The notes under the pieces are model-generated. The model was not told the origin of the DNA and ran no database searches. It saw only the letters and a program-made list of their open reading frames with translations. Below, piece by piece: positions 32,942-40,308 of a stretch of DNA of 64,000 bases. The DNA is taken from assembly GCF_007954505.1 (NCBI RefSeq), contig NZ_CP042412.1:992001-1056000 (forward strand). Reading direction: 5' to 3'. The position numbers and the translations under genes are program-made. The stretch comes from Microbacterium sp. CBA3102 (GTDB taxonomy: Bacteria > Actinomycetota > Actinomycetes > Actinomycetales > Microbacteriaceae). Position 1 is the first letter of the stretch. Every line of letters starts with the position of its first letter.

Positions 32942-33907
32942 TTACGACCAGGCGCCGTCGTAGGGGTTGCAGCGATACTGGGCGAGAGACTGTGCCCAGC
33001 CCACAAGCGGCCGCCAGGATTCGAGGTTGTACTGGGGGAGCGAGGCTGGGAGCCCTGCGATGTGGCAGTAGAACTGCTCCTGGATGGTGTTCGTCCATCG
33101 CCATGCGTTGCCGCCGAGCTTCGATTTCACCTCGTCGACGTGCGCGAACCAGGTGGCCGGGCCGGCCCAGGTCTGTCCCCACGCTCGCGGCGTGACGTTT
33201 ATCTTGTAGCCGCCGGAGGGGAAGGTGACCGTGGGCTGGTAGTAGAGGTCCTGGCCGAGCCACGGGTCCGCGACAATCGGATAGGCATACTGCCCGCCGT
33301 CGTGGTCGATCAGCTGCGTCAGCGTTGTCCCGTCCACCCGGTAGCTGGTCGGGACAGGTGCGCCGCTGGCGTCGACCGCCCACGCGGGAGCGACGCCGCC
33401 GACGAACTCCCCGTCCGCGCTGGTGATGTGCACCGCGCCATCCTCGTCGACGGCGAGTGTCGCGCCCTCCGCGACGTCGATGCTGTAGCTGTAGCTCTCC
33501 GGCGCCGCGGCATCGTCGATGAGGGTGAGGATCTGCACCGATCCGTCGTCCTTCACCAGCGGAACACTGGTCGCACCGTTGCCGTGCTCGAAGAGCCGCA
33601 CGCCTTCGCCGCCCACGGAGTCCTCCGCAACGGCCGCCGTCGTGGGAAGCCAGATCGACACGCTCGTGTCCTCACCGTGAGTGGTGACCGGCTCCGCTCC
33701 CGTCGTCGGAACCGTTGCCGGCGTGACCGCTTGCGCACCGCGCGCCGCAGATGCGCCGTCATACAGGTTCTCGCGCACCTCCGGGGCCACCCGCGCCAGC
33801 AGGGCATCGAGGCTTTCGCTGTCCTCCGCGTTCGCGGCCGTTGCCTGCGATATTGCCAGCACTCCCAGCACTGCGGCCGCGAGGACCGCTACTCGTCTGT
33901 TCTTCAC
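32942..33907 (-). CDS. Secreted DUF2599-type protein
   Basis: This 321-residue exported protein starts with a signal peptide (about 1-27, ANA cleavage). The middle (about 90-230) is beta-rich. The C-terminal 95 residues fit DUF2599: KINVTPRAWGQTWAG, WRWTNTIQEQFYCHI, YNLESWRPLVGW and YRCNPYDGAW, with the two family cysteines. GTG 33907 is preceded by GGGAG. The domain function is unknown. A site resembling the PadR operator lies upstream at 33963-33975, so it may belong to that regulon. Confidence 0.75.
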   Translation of the reverse strand: MKNRRVAVLAAAVLGVLAISQATAANAEDSESLDALLARVAPEVRENLYDGASAARGAQAVTPATVPTTGAEPVTTHGEDTSVSIWLPTTAAVAEDSVGGEGVRLFEHGNGATSVPLVKDDGSVQILTLIDDAAAPESYSYSIDVAEGATLAVDEDGAVHITSADGEFVGGVAPAWAVDASGAPVPTSYRVDGTTLTQLIDHDGGQYAYPIVADPWLGQDLYYQPTVTFPSGGYKINVTPRAWGQTWAGPATWFAHVDEVKSKLGGNAWRWTNTIQEQFYCHIAGLPASLPQYNLESWRPLVGWAQSLAQYRCNPYDGAWS

Positions 33908-33962
33908 GTTCGTTCTCCCGTCTGTGATCCCTGAGCCTCCAACGCGAGGCGTACCCGCAGAC

Positions 33963-33975
33963 TAGATCTACATAT
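33963..33975 (+). promoter_or_regulatory. Putative PadR operator, copy C
   Basis: TAGATCTACATAT matches 11 of 13 positions of the copy at 34215-34227. It lies 56 bases before the start of the secreted DUF2599 gene, and the neighbouring sequence to its right (GGTATAGCAAGG, GTGGCGGAAG) is also shared with that copy. Confidence 0.45.
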
Positions 33976-34007
33976 ATAGGTATAGCAAGGAAACAGTGGC
34001 GGAAGTC

Positions 34008-34178
34008 TCACGATCGGCTCGCCGACGCCACCCTCACTGGGGAAAACATCAAGTAGAGTACGGCCAGCCCGGCGGCAGCGGGAACCGTGATCCACGCCGG
34101 GAACATCGCCAGGGCTATCAGGACGATCGCCGCGAAGATCAGTGGAGCCCACCGTTGCCGCTGCTGCGTCTCGCGCAT
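34008..34178 (-). CDS. 56-residue membrane protein
   Basis: ATG 34178 opens a frame with a polar N-terminus (MRETQQRQRW) and two hydrophobic stretches (about 11-27 and 29-46). Codons upstream of the ATG continue in frame (RIPERLADD) without a standard start, so the true N-terminus is uncertain; a TTG is possible. It may be the third gene of the PadR unit. No family is recognised. Confidence 0.45.
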   Translation of the reverse strand: MRETQQRQRWAPLIFAAIVLIALAMFPAWITVPAAAGLAVLYLMFSPVRVASASRS

Positions 34179-34214
34179 GTCGTCCGCCAATCGTTCCGGG
34201 ATTCGGATCGAGGC

Positions 34215-34227
34215 TATCTCTACATAT
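34215..34227 (+). promoter_or_regulatory. Putative PadR operator, copy B
   Basis: TATCTCTACATAT lies in GCTA...TAGC (34213-34232), 37 bases before the 56-residue membrane protein gene. It differs from the copy at the PadR start by one base in 13. Confidence 0.5.
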
Positions 34228-34231
34228 CTAG

Positions 34232-34600
34232 CTAGGGCAAGTGGCGGGAGATTCTCGGACCTTCTTGCGACTCGTCCGTGGGTGCGGCGATCAGCCACAC
34301 GAGCAACCCCAGAGCCGCGACAGGTATGAGGAACCACGGGGGAATGAAGGTCGTCGATACCAGCAGGCCGACGGTAATGAGCGTGGTTCTCACCCATCGC
34401 CTTCGACACCATGCGGATGGGCCCCGGCGAACCACGAAGGCAACCGCGCCGCGAGCGATGTCGCCGGAGTCCACGCTGAGCTCGTCAGCATGGTCCAGGT
34501 CGGCAGCCCACATCTCGGCCATGATCCGGCTCTCGGGGCGGGGAAGGAACGCCGCAGCTATCCGCACCGTAGCTCGCGCCGCACGCCGCCCCGCGTGCAT
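34232..34600 (-). CDS. Two-helix membrane protein coupled to the PadR regulator
   Basis: This 122-residue protein has a basic N-terminal half (MHAGRRAARATVRI; AVAFVVRRGPSAWCRRRW) and two hydrophobic segments (about 69-84 and 87-106). ATG 34600 is preceded by AGGAGC that lies inside the end of the padR gene, four bases away. Such two-helix proteins are often encoded next to PadR regulators; they may be the regulated transport or stress proteins. Function unknown. Confidence 0.65.
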   Translation of the reverse strand: MHAGRRAARATVRIAAAFLPRPESRIMAEMWAADLDHADELSVDSGDIARGAVAFVVRRGPSAWCRRRWVRTTLITVGLLVSTTFIPPWFLIPVAALGLLVWLIAAPTDESQEGPRISRHLP

Positions 34601-34604
34601 GCCT

Positions 34605-34934
34605 TTACGCTCCTGCCAGCCCGGCGGGCCGCACTCGTGGTGAGCGCTCAGCCGCCTGCTTGGTCTCGAGAGTGGCTACCGCCGCGAGTGCTAGCGCTCG
34701 CGCTTCCTGCTGAAGCTGGTAGTAGCGACGCCTCGGGCCCTGCCGGGAGGTGTCGTCTTCCCACGCGCTGGAGACCCAGCCCAAAGATTCGAGGCGATCG
34801 AGGATCGGGTAGACGCTGCCACTCGGCCGACCCGTCGTCTTGACGATCTGAAGCCCCCACACAGGGCCTTCAGCCGCTACGAGCATCTTCAACACGTCAA
34901 TCGTGGCCGGCGTCAGTCGAGACAATCGCTCCAT
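34605..34934 (-). CDS. PadR-family transcriptional regulator
   Basis: This 109-residue protein has the winged helix PadR domain (about 5-85: ATIDVLKMLVAAEGPVWGLQIVKTTGRPSGSVYPILDRLESLGWVSSAWED... RRYYQLQQEA) and a short C-terminal helix. PadR proteins repress genes in response to small ligands, often drugs or phenolics. A predicted promoter (TATTAT at 34948-34943) would start transcription at the ATG, and TATCTCGACATAT overlaps the start codon, consistent with autoregulation. Confidence 0.85.
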   Translation of the reverse strand: MERLSRLTPATIDVLKMLVAAEGPVWGLQIVKTTGRPSGSVYPILDRLESLGWVSSAWEDDTSRQGPRRRYYQLQQEARALALAAVATLETKQAAERSPRVRPAGLAGA

Positions 34935-34945
34935 ATGTCGAGATA
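34933..34945 (-). promoter_or_regulatory. Putative PadR operator, copy A, overlapping the padR start
   Basis: Read on the minus strand, TATCTCGACATAT overlaps the last bases of a TATTAT -10 element (34948-34943) and the start codon at 34934-34932. A weak CTGACC -35 stands 18 bases upstream. Binding here would block transcription of padR. Confidence 0.5.
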
Positions 34946-35086
34946 ATACGCCGGCCGGCGTGCGAGGGTCAGCGAAGCCCGGTGCTCACTTCCCTGAGTT
35001 AGGGACCGCGGTGACGTCCCGAGCGCGATCGTGAGCTGGGCGCGCTCGCGGAGCCCTGTGACTCTGGCCGTTACCGCAGTCTCGAA

Positions 35087-35106
35087 AAGTGCTAACGAAA
35101 GTGCTA
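35087..35106 (+). repeat. Right pair of AAGTGCTA repeats (putative integrase arm sites)
   Basis: AAGTGCTA at 35087-35094 and 35099-35106 has the same 12-bp period and orientation as the left pair at 22927-22946. Confidence 0.6.
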
Positions 35107-35138
35107 ATCAACCTGTAAGTCGGGGTATCGCGGTGGAG

Positions 35139-35147
35139 TTATCCACA
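35139..35147 (+). other. Consensus DnaA box near the right end of the element
   Basis: TTATCCACA is the perfect DnaA-box sequence. It is the only one seen inside the element and lies between the right arm repeats and attR. Confidence 0.4.
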
Positions 35148-35224
35148 GGGCACATGCCGTAGATCGTTGATTCTATGCGGCGGAACGCCGTATCGAGATT
35201 CGCGGTGCGAGGGGGTCGAGGTCA

Positions 35225-35246
35225 GTTCAAGTCCCCCCTCGCGCAC
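35225..35246 (+). other. attR, right attachment repeat of the element
   Basis: Exact copy of the 22-bp tRNA-Leu 3' end found at 22844-22865, but here without the rest of the tRNA. It marks the chromosomal junction. Confidence 0.88.
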
Positions 35247-35282
35247 AGTGGGTGTGTTTAGGAAACTAGACGGATCCGATTG

Positions 35283-35323
35283 CGAAACCGGACCGGTTCC
35301 ATTTAGGAACCGGGCCGGTTTCG
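35283..35323. terminator. Strong hairpin just outside attR
   Basis: An 18-bp stem with one A-G mismatch (35283-35300 with 35306-35323) closes an ATTTA loop. In the uninterrupted chromosome it would follow tRNA-Leu by about 37 bases and is therefore probably the original tRNA terminator, separated by the insertion. The rest of 34935-35420 shows only the att, arm and DnaA sites listed. Confidence 0.7.
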
Positions 35324-35420
35324 TTATGTGCGGGTTGACCAGGCGTTTCGGTTCCCCTGGCGAGCTCGTTGCCGTCCTCGGCACAGTTAGTTGGATGAAG
35401 TCTCCCCCCCCACGCCCACC

Positions 35421-35951
35421 TCAAACGCCGCGGCGGTCGGACGAGCCAGACTCACCGCGCTCGGCCGTGGCTGCCCGCCAATAGCTTGAGCCATCAACGC
35501 TGCGATCCAGAACACCGTGCACGACGAGGTATCGCCGCAATGTCGGGATGTCGTCGGTGAGCGAGGCAAGCCGGTCGTTCAGCTCGGATTCCGAGATTCG
35601 CTCGTGAGCTCGGACCGCCTGTACTCCGATTTCCTCGAGGAACTCTGCTCGCTCGGCGGGGCGACGAGGAAACCGCTTGATGCGCCCGTTCTCATCGAGC
35701 CACGGCGAGGCGCCGTCTGACGTTGCGCTTCGTAGCGCTGCTAGTGCCGCCCGGATCTCGACGACGTTCAGTCGGCCTGCAGCGGAATCATCAGTAGTGA
35801 TGAGACCGCTCTGTACGAGCGATTTCATGGCCTTCTCCTTGCGAGCGGGAGAGAGGCTTTGCTCTGGTCCATTGGCGAGCACGAGCGAGGCGAACAAGCG
35901 GGCAACTTCCTCGTTAGCCAGGCAGGCCAGCATTGCGCGAACGTCACTCAT
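35421..35951 (-). CDS. DUF2087-domain regulator-like protein
   Basis: This 176-residue protein has an N-terminal winged-helix-like region (about 1-70: MLACLANEEVARLFASLVLANG... ARKEKAMKSLVQSGLIT) and a C-terminal DUF2087 domain (about 88-162: RIKRFPRRPAERAEFLEEIG... LNDRLASLTDDIPTLRRYLVVHGVLDRSVDGSSYWR). DUF2087 is often fused to ArsR-type helix-turn-helix domains, so a DNA-binding role is likely. It may be coupled to a short upstream frame (ATGA overlap). Confidence 0.82.
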   Translation of the reverse strand: MSDVRAMLACLANEEVARLFASLVLANGPEQSLSPARKEKAMKSLVQSGLITTDDSAAGRLNVVEIRAALAALRSATSDGASPWLDENGRIKRFPRRPAERAEFLEEIGVQAVRAHERISESELNDRLASLTDDIPTLRRYLVVHGVLDRSVDGSSYWRAATAERGESGSSDRRGV

Positions 35952-36085
35952 GATGCCCCAACCCTCTCAGACGCTTTCGTGTGAACTCGCATGGGGCCGA
36001 TGTGCGCGAGCGCGACGACGATCCCATAGAGGACGCAAGACGTGGCGATGGCCCACTCGATCCCCCACACGTCCCCGAGCACCAT
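35948..36085 (-). CDS. Possible 45-residue membrane protein
   Basis: A short frame (MVLGDVWGIEWAIATSCVLYG...) has one hydrophobic helix (about 9-27) and a basic tail, and its stop overlaps the DUF2087 start in ATGA. No ribosome site precedes ATG 36085, so the start is uncertain. Coupling is the main support. The stretch from here to 36376 shows no other clear feature. Confidence 0.35.
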   Translation of the reverse strand: MVLGDVWGIEWAIATSCVLYGIVVALAHIGPMRVHTKASERVGAS

Positions 36086-36376
36086 CGTTGCTGGCGCAGT
36101 GGCCCGGTGGCCACACGCTATGGGGCAGTAGTGCCGTTCACGGATGAATCTCGACCCGTTGAGTGCCTGCGGGAGGAGCATTGGGTACCTGGAACGATGG
36201 CTCTGAGTGGCAGGGAACTTGCCCGTGCATCACCAACTGGGAATGGTTGCGCCGAAAGTTGAGAAAGCAGCGGAAGGGGTGTTGGGGAAGTCCCACCAGT
36301 TCACTGTGGCGCTACCGCCGCTAGGCTTCTCGGATGCGCTGAGACGATTGGCGGACCAGTGACAGAGAGGACGCCG

Positions 36377-36925
36377 ATGATGGACTCCTCACCTGAACAC
36401 CTCCGCGGAAGCGGGACCATGGTCTCGGAGGCCGCCCCCACCGCGGCGCTCCTCGGGTGCATCCTTGTCTCTGTGCACCTCGTGCTCGGCGGAACAGCGT
36501 CTCTTGCGCTTTCCGGGATCAACCCGTTGGTGGCGTGGCCATACATTGTCGGGTTCGCGCTCGCGGCGGCAGGTACCTTGCTCAGCGCGTCGCAGCCTCG
36601 CACGTCGAAAAGCCATGCCGTTATCACCGTTAGCGCGGGTGTGCTGGGCGTGTTGACGTTGCCCGTCGCATGGTTGTACTTCGGTTTCGCAGGAATCGGG
36701 GTGGAGACGGACGCACAAGTGGCAGGGCTCCTGGCAGCGTTCATCGCCGCTGTGGTTCCGCTCGTGATGGTTTTCGTCGGCGGCCTCGTCTCGTGGCGGA
36801 ACGCGGAACGGAGGCGTCGGGCCGTACTACGGCTGACGACGGTGCTCGTTCTCGTCGCGGTCGCGGTCAGCATCGGGTGCATCGTCTTGGCGCGAGTCTT
36901 GGTCTCTGGCTCCGGAGCAAGTTGA
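36377..36925 (+). CDS. Membrane protein of unknown function
   Basis: This 182-residue protein has four to five transmembrane helices (about 22-44, 52-72, 81-102, 114-137, 150-173) with a short basic loop WRNAERRRRAVLR. ATG 36377 is preceded by AGAGGA; a GTG at 36359 is an alternative. It resembles the next gene in size and hydrophobic pattern, and the two are 31 bases apart, so they may be a pair. No family recognised. Confidence 0.65.
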   Translation: MMDSSPEHLRGSGTMVSEAAPTAALLGCILVSVHLVLGGTASLALSGINPLVAWPYIVGFALAAAGTLLSASQPRTSKSHAVITVSAGVLGVLTLPVAWLYFGFAGIGVETDAQVAGLLAAFIAAVVPLVMVFVGGLVSWRNAERRRRAVLRLTTVLVLVAVAVSIGCIVLARVLVSGSGAS

Positions 36926-36956
36926 TGGTGGCAGAGGGGAATGAGGGCCGTGTTTG

Positions 36957-37454
36957 ATGAGCGTGAGTGAACCCCGGCCACATCCACAGCTCTCGAATGC
37001 GGAGCATGTTCTCACCGCGGGGGCGACCGTCGCCGTCTTTGCGGGCGTGATCAGCCTCGTCAGCTGGGCGGCGGCCGGGGCCCCGTTGACCGCCTACTCG
37101 TCGGCAGCGACTGCGGCTATGTCCGCGTTCGCTGCCGGAGCAGGCATACGAGCATTGGGTGGGCTGATCACGCGATTTTCGCGTCGCGTCGGGGTCATTC
37201 TGCTCGGTGACGTGGGGGCGATCCTCATCGGCGCAGCGGTCGTGCTGGCGGTGAGCGCCATCCACGATTCGTCGGGATCCGGGCTGCTCACGGTCGTCAC
37301 GACACTCGGGTTCCTCCTGCCGGCCGTCGTCGTTCTGTCGCTGGTCGTGACGCTTCTGGCCCGGAACGCAGCTGCTCGCCGTGTTCTGTTCACGCTGGCG
37401 GCATTGCTCTTCCTCGTCGCCTTGACGGGGTACGGTGCTTCGTTCTGGCGCTAG
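36957..37454 (+). CDS. Membrane protein of unknown function
   Basis: This 165-residue protein has four hydrophobic helices (about 19-41, 44-66, 78-99, 110-130, plus a terminal one near 140-160) and few loops. ATG 36957 follows a TTG; no strong ribosome site is visible. It probably shares a transcript with the preceding membrane protein gene. No characterised relative recognised. Confidence 0.62.
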   Translation: MSVSEPRPHPQLSNAEHVLTAGATVAVFAGVISLVSWAAAGAPLTAYSSAATAAMSAFAAGAGIRALGGLITRFSRRVGVILLGDVGAILIGAAVVLAVSAIHDSSGSGLLTVVTTLGFLLPAVVVLSLVVTLLARNAAARRVLFTLAALLFLVALTGYGASFWR

Positions 37455-37543
37455 AGGTCACCGCGGTCTGGCGTACACGTTCCAGATCCCCGCAGCCCAC
37501 GGAACGTCAGCAGGTTGCAGAGGTCCCGGAATCGACATCACGC

Positions 37544-38521
37544 TCAGGCGAGCGGGCCCTCGAGCGCGGTCAGTACATCCGCCTCCTCGAAGCCGAAGGA
37601 GCGATTGAGCGTGAGCATCGGTGTGTTCGTCGGCTCGGTGTAGGTCTGCAGGATCCGTGCCCCGGTGCTCTCCGGAAGGCTCATGAGCAGACGGGCATTG
37701 GCGACTTTCAGCGCGCGTCCGACGCCGCGACCGCGCACCCGCTCTTCGACAAAGGTGTCGTCCTGATGCACGATCTCGGGATCAGAGCGGGAGAGCAGGA
37801 TCTCCGTGTACCCGACGGATTCCTCGCCCGCACGCGCCAGACTCCGCACCAGGATGTATCCCTGTTCGGACATACGTTGCTCGTTGCGGCGGACGGCTTG
37901 GACATCAGGGCGCATCGTCGAGCGGGTGAGAGTGCCCATCGGCACCTCGGCCGACATGCGTGATCGAAGTCGCGCCCACCCTTCGAGCAACTCATCGGGA
38001 CAGGGCCCGGACCACGAGTGGATGTCGATGTCGTCAGGATGTTCGTCCTGGTCGGCAAGCGTTCCTTCGGATATCGGAAGGCTGACGATCTGCCGGCTCT
38101 CGCGGCTGCCGACCGTCAGCCCAGCGGACAGGGCAAACGAGACTCCGTCATCGGAATACGTCTCGGCGCGGATCACCGTGGCCGAGGATCGCAGCGCTTC
38201 CCTCACGGCGCGGAGCAGTGCCCTGCCGATCCCGCGCCGCCGGTGATCATCGCGGACAGCGATCTCGACCTCGGCGGGATCGCCGGGGTGCACGTGCGCT
38301 TCGGCCGCGCCGACCGCGACCCCGTCGATGTCTGCGAGCAACAGCACCGATCGGCGGGTCGGATGCGGGTTCTGGAACTGCAGCCGCGTCGCATCGTCGC
38401 TGCGGGACCACACGTGCCGACGGCCGCTCGCGTAGCCTTCGCGCAGGAGAGCGTTCCATCGGAGGAGTCGAGCGTCGTCCTGCGGATCGACCACTTCGAT
38501 CTTCACTTCACCCACAGTCAC
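37544..38521 (-). CDS. GNAT acetyltransferase with two GNAT domains
   Basis: This 325-residue protein contains two tandem GNAT folds. The first (about 5-160) has the acetyl-CoA loop RDDHRRRGIGRALLRAV near 92-108; the second (about 170-325) has TFVEERVRGRGVGRALKVAN. The layout resembles mycothiol synthase MshD and other tandem GNATs, but key MshD features cannot be confirmed, so substrate remains open. It is divergent from the kinase gene. Confidence 0.88.
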   Translation of the reverse strand: MTVGEVKIEVVDPQDDARLLRWNALLREGYASGRRHVWSRSDDATRLQFQNPHPTRRSVLLLADIDGVAVGAAEAHVHPGDPAEVEIAVRDDHRRRGIGRALLRAVREALRSSATVIRAETYSDDGVSFALSAGLTVGSRESRQIVSLPISEGTLADQDEHPDDIDIHSWSGPCPDELLEGWARLRSRMSAEVPMGTLTRSTMRPDVQAVRRNEQRMSEQGYILVRSLARAGEESVGYTEILLSRSDPEIVHQDDTFVEERVRGRGVGRALKVANARLLMSLPESTGARILQTYTEPTNTPMLTLNRSFGFEEADVLTALEGPLA

Positions 38522-38650
38522 CTCGTGTCGCCGACGCAGGATCGACGAGGACGCGGTCGGGGGTGATGAATCCGGTGTCGACGAGTTCGCGGGTCATGGT
38601 CATCCTCCTGGTCGGGGTCGCCCCGTTCGAGCCTCTCATCCTCACGTCGA

Positions 38651-38700
38651 TCGGGAAGTCCCGAAGTCGATATTGCACTCGAGGGGCCTCGAGCTATACT
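38651..38700 (+). promoter_or_regulatory. Promoter and palindromic operators of the FGGY kinase gene
   Basis: TTGCAC (38673-38678), 16-bp spacer, TATACT (38695-38700). The spacer contains the perfect inverted repeat CTCGAG-GGGC-CTCGAG (38678-38693). A second perfect repeat, TCGGGA-AG-TCCCGA (38651-38664), lies just upstream of the -35. Both are suited to repressor or activator binding. Confidence 0.6.
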
Positions 38701-38742
38701 GAACATTCGATCATCTGTCCGCACCATTGTTCGGAGTTCAGT

Positions 38743-40287
38743 GTGCAGAGCCGCACTCGCATCATCCTCGGCGTCGATGCTGGAACGACATCCGTGAAGA
38801 CCGTCGCGTTCGATCTCGATGGCCGTATAGCGAGCGTCTCGCGTTCGAGCGTTCACGTCCACCGTGCCGACGACGGAAGTGCGGAAGCAGACATGGCCGC
38901 GATCTGGAATGCGGCCACCAGCACCATCGCCGCGGTCGTCGATGAGATCGGCGACGCGGAGATCGTCGCGCTCGGCGTCACCGGACAGGGAGACGGCGCC
39001 TGGCTCGTCGAGGCTGATGGGCGTCCAGCTGCTCCCGCCGCGCTCTGGCTCGACGGACGCGCCCACGCCCGACTCGACGACTGGCTGGACGACGGTCGCG
39101 CGGCGGCCGTGCACGCCGCGACCGGATCTCCCCTCTTCGCCGGAGCGCTGCCGATACTCTTGGACGAACTCCTGTCCGCCGATCCGGCCCTTCGCGACCG
39201 GATCGCCACCCAGCTGAACTGCAAAGATTGGCTGCGCTTCAAGCTCACCGGGCGTCGTGCGACTGATCCCAGCGAGGCATCGCGCACCTACCTCGACACC
39301 GCTACGGGAGCATACTCCGACGAGCTCTTCGTCGCCCTGGGACACGAGAGCATCCGCGACCACCTGCCGGAGGTGCTCGACCCTCAGAGCATCGCCGGCA
39401 CGGTCGAACCACGCGTCGCCGCTGCGCTTGGATTGCCCGAAGGTCTTCCGGTCGTGGTCGGAATGGTCGACACGGCCGCCGCCGGCGTGGGGCTGGGCGT
39501 GCTCGATGACGGCCGTGGCTACGCCATCCTCGGCACGACAGGTCTCGTGGGGATCAATCACGCCTCGCGCGCGGAGGTGCGCAGCGATTCGAGCATCGTG
39601 CTCGCCACCGGTCGCGGAGCCCAGGTGCTGGAGTCGATGGCGCCGATGACCGGCACGCCCAATCTCGACTGGGTGCGCGCGACACTCGGCCTCGGCGACG
39701 AGGACTGGGTCGTCGTGGAGAAGCAGGCTGTCGCGGTCCCGCCGGGCAGCGGTGGCGTGCTCTACCTCCCATACGGTGCTCCGAGCGGCGAACGCGCTCC
39801 CTTCTTCGCGCCCGACGCCTCCGCGTCGTGGCTCGGGATGAGCGTGACCACGACGGCTGCGCAGCTGCTTCGCAGTGTGTATGAAGGCCTCGCCTTCAGC
39901 CTGCGCGAGTCCGCGGAAGCCCTGGGTATCGAAGGACCTCTGCTCGTCTGCGGCGGAGGCTCCGAATCCGATCTGCTCTGCGCCATTCTCGCGGATGTGA
40001 CCGCTCGCGACATCGTGCGCCAGGACGAGCCCGAGGTCGGAGCGCGTGGGGTCGCCATGATCGCGATGGCCGCGGTCGCCCTCGCCGATGACCTTCGCGA
40101 TGCGGCGCAGCGTCTGCGGCCATCGACCACGACCTTCCGGCCCGATCCCCTGCGAGTAGCGCTCTACGAAGAGGCCTACACGCTGTTCATCACGACTCGA
40201 GACGCTCTGCGTCCGCACTGGCCAGGCCTGCGTCAACTGCGCGAACACGCCGGGTCGGCAGCCTCGTCGGGATCCCCGATCCACTGA
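38743..40287 (+). CDS. FGGY-family carbohydrate kinase (xylulokinase-like)
   Basis: This 514-residue kinase has the N-terminal ATP/sugar domain start LGVDAGTTSVKTVAFDLDG, the middle signature MVDTAAAGVGLGVL, and the C-terminal LLVCGGGSESDLLCAILADV near-nucleotide loop typical of FGGY kinases. It phosphorylates a sugar or ketose; the class II aldolase in this locus suggests a ketose-1-phosphate or -5-phosphate product. GTG 38743 with GGAG nine bases upstream gives the normal family start. Confidence 0.9.
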   Translation: MQSRTRIILGVDAGTTSVKTVAFDLDGRIASVSRSSVHVHRADDGSAEADMAAIWNAATSTIAAVVDEIGDAEIVALGVTGQGDGAWLVEADGRPAAPAALWLDGRAHARLDDWLDDGRAAAVHAATGSPLFAGALPILLDELLSADPALRDRIATQLNCKDWLRFKLTGRRATDPSEASRTYLDTATGAYSDELFVALGHESIRDHLPEVLDPQSIAGTVEPRVAAALGLPEGLPVVVGMVDTAAAGVGLGVLDDGRGYAILGTTGLVGINHASRAEVRSDSSIVLATGRGAQVLESMAPMTGTPNLDWVRATLGLGDEDWVVVEKQAVAVPPGSGGVLYLPYGAPSGERAPFFAPDASASWLGMSVTTTAAQLLRSVYEGLAFSLRESAEALGIEGPLLVCGGGSESDLLCAILADVTARDIVRQDEPEVGARGVAMIAMAAVALADDLRDAAQRLRPSTTTFRPDPLRVALYEEAYTLFITTRDALRPHWPGLRQLREHAGSAASSGSPIH

Positions 40288-40308
40288 TCACCCCCTGAAA
40301 GAAGACAC

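Larger units (their letters stand above)
22844..35246. mobile_element. Integrative and mobilizable element in tRNA-Leu(CAG), about 12.4 kb
   Basis: The element is bounded by a 22-bp direct repeat of the tRNA-Leu 3' end. It contains a tyrosine integrase, an XRE regulator, an excisionase-like protein, a Fic toxin-antitoxin module and a MobF relaxase. No phage structural gene, replication initiator, FtsK/TraB pump or type IV secretion gene is seen, so it would need a helper for transfer. The right third carries secreted and membrane cargo plus a PadR regulator. Paired AAGTGCTA repeats lie just inside each end. Confidence 0.85.

Noticed and set aside
22866..35224. Reading the element as a prophage
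   Set aside because: No capsid, tail, terminase or lysis gene is present; the relaxase indicates a conjugative-type element.
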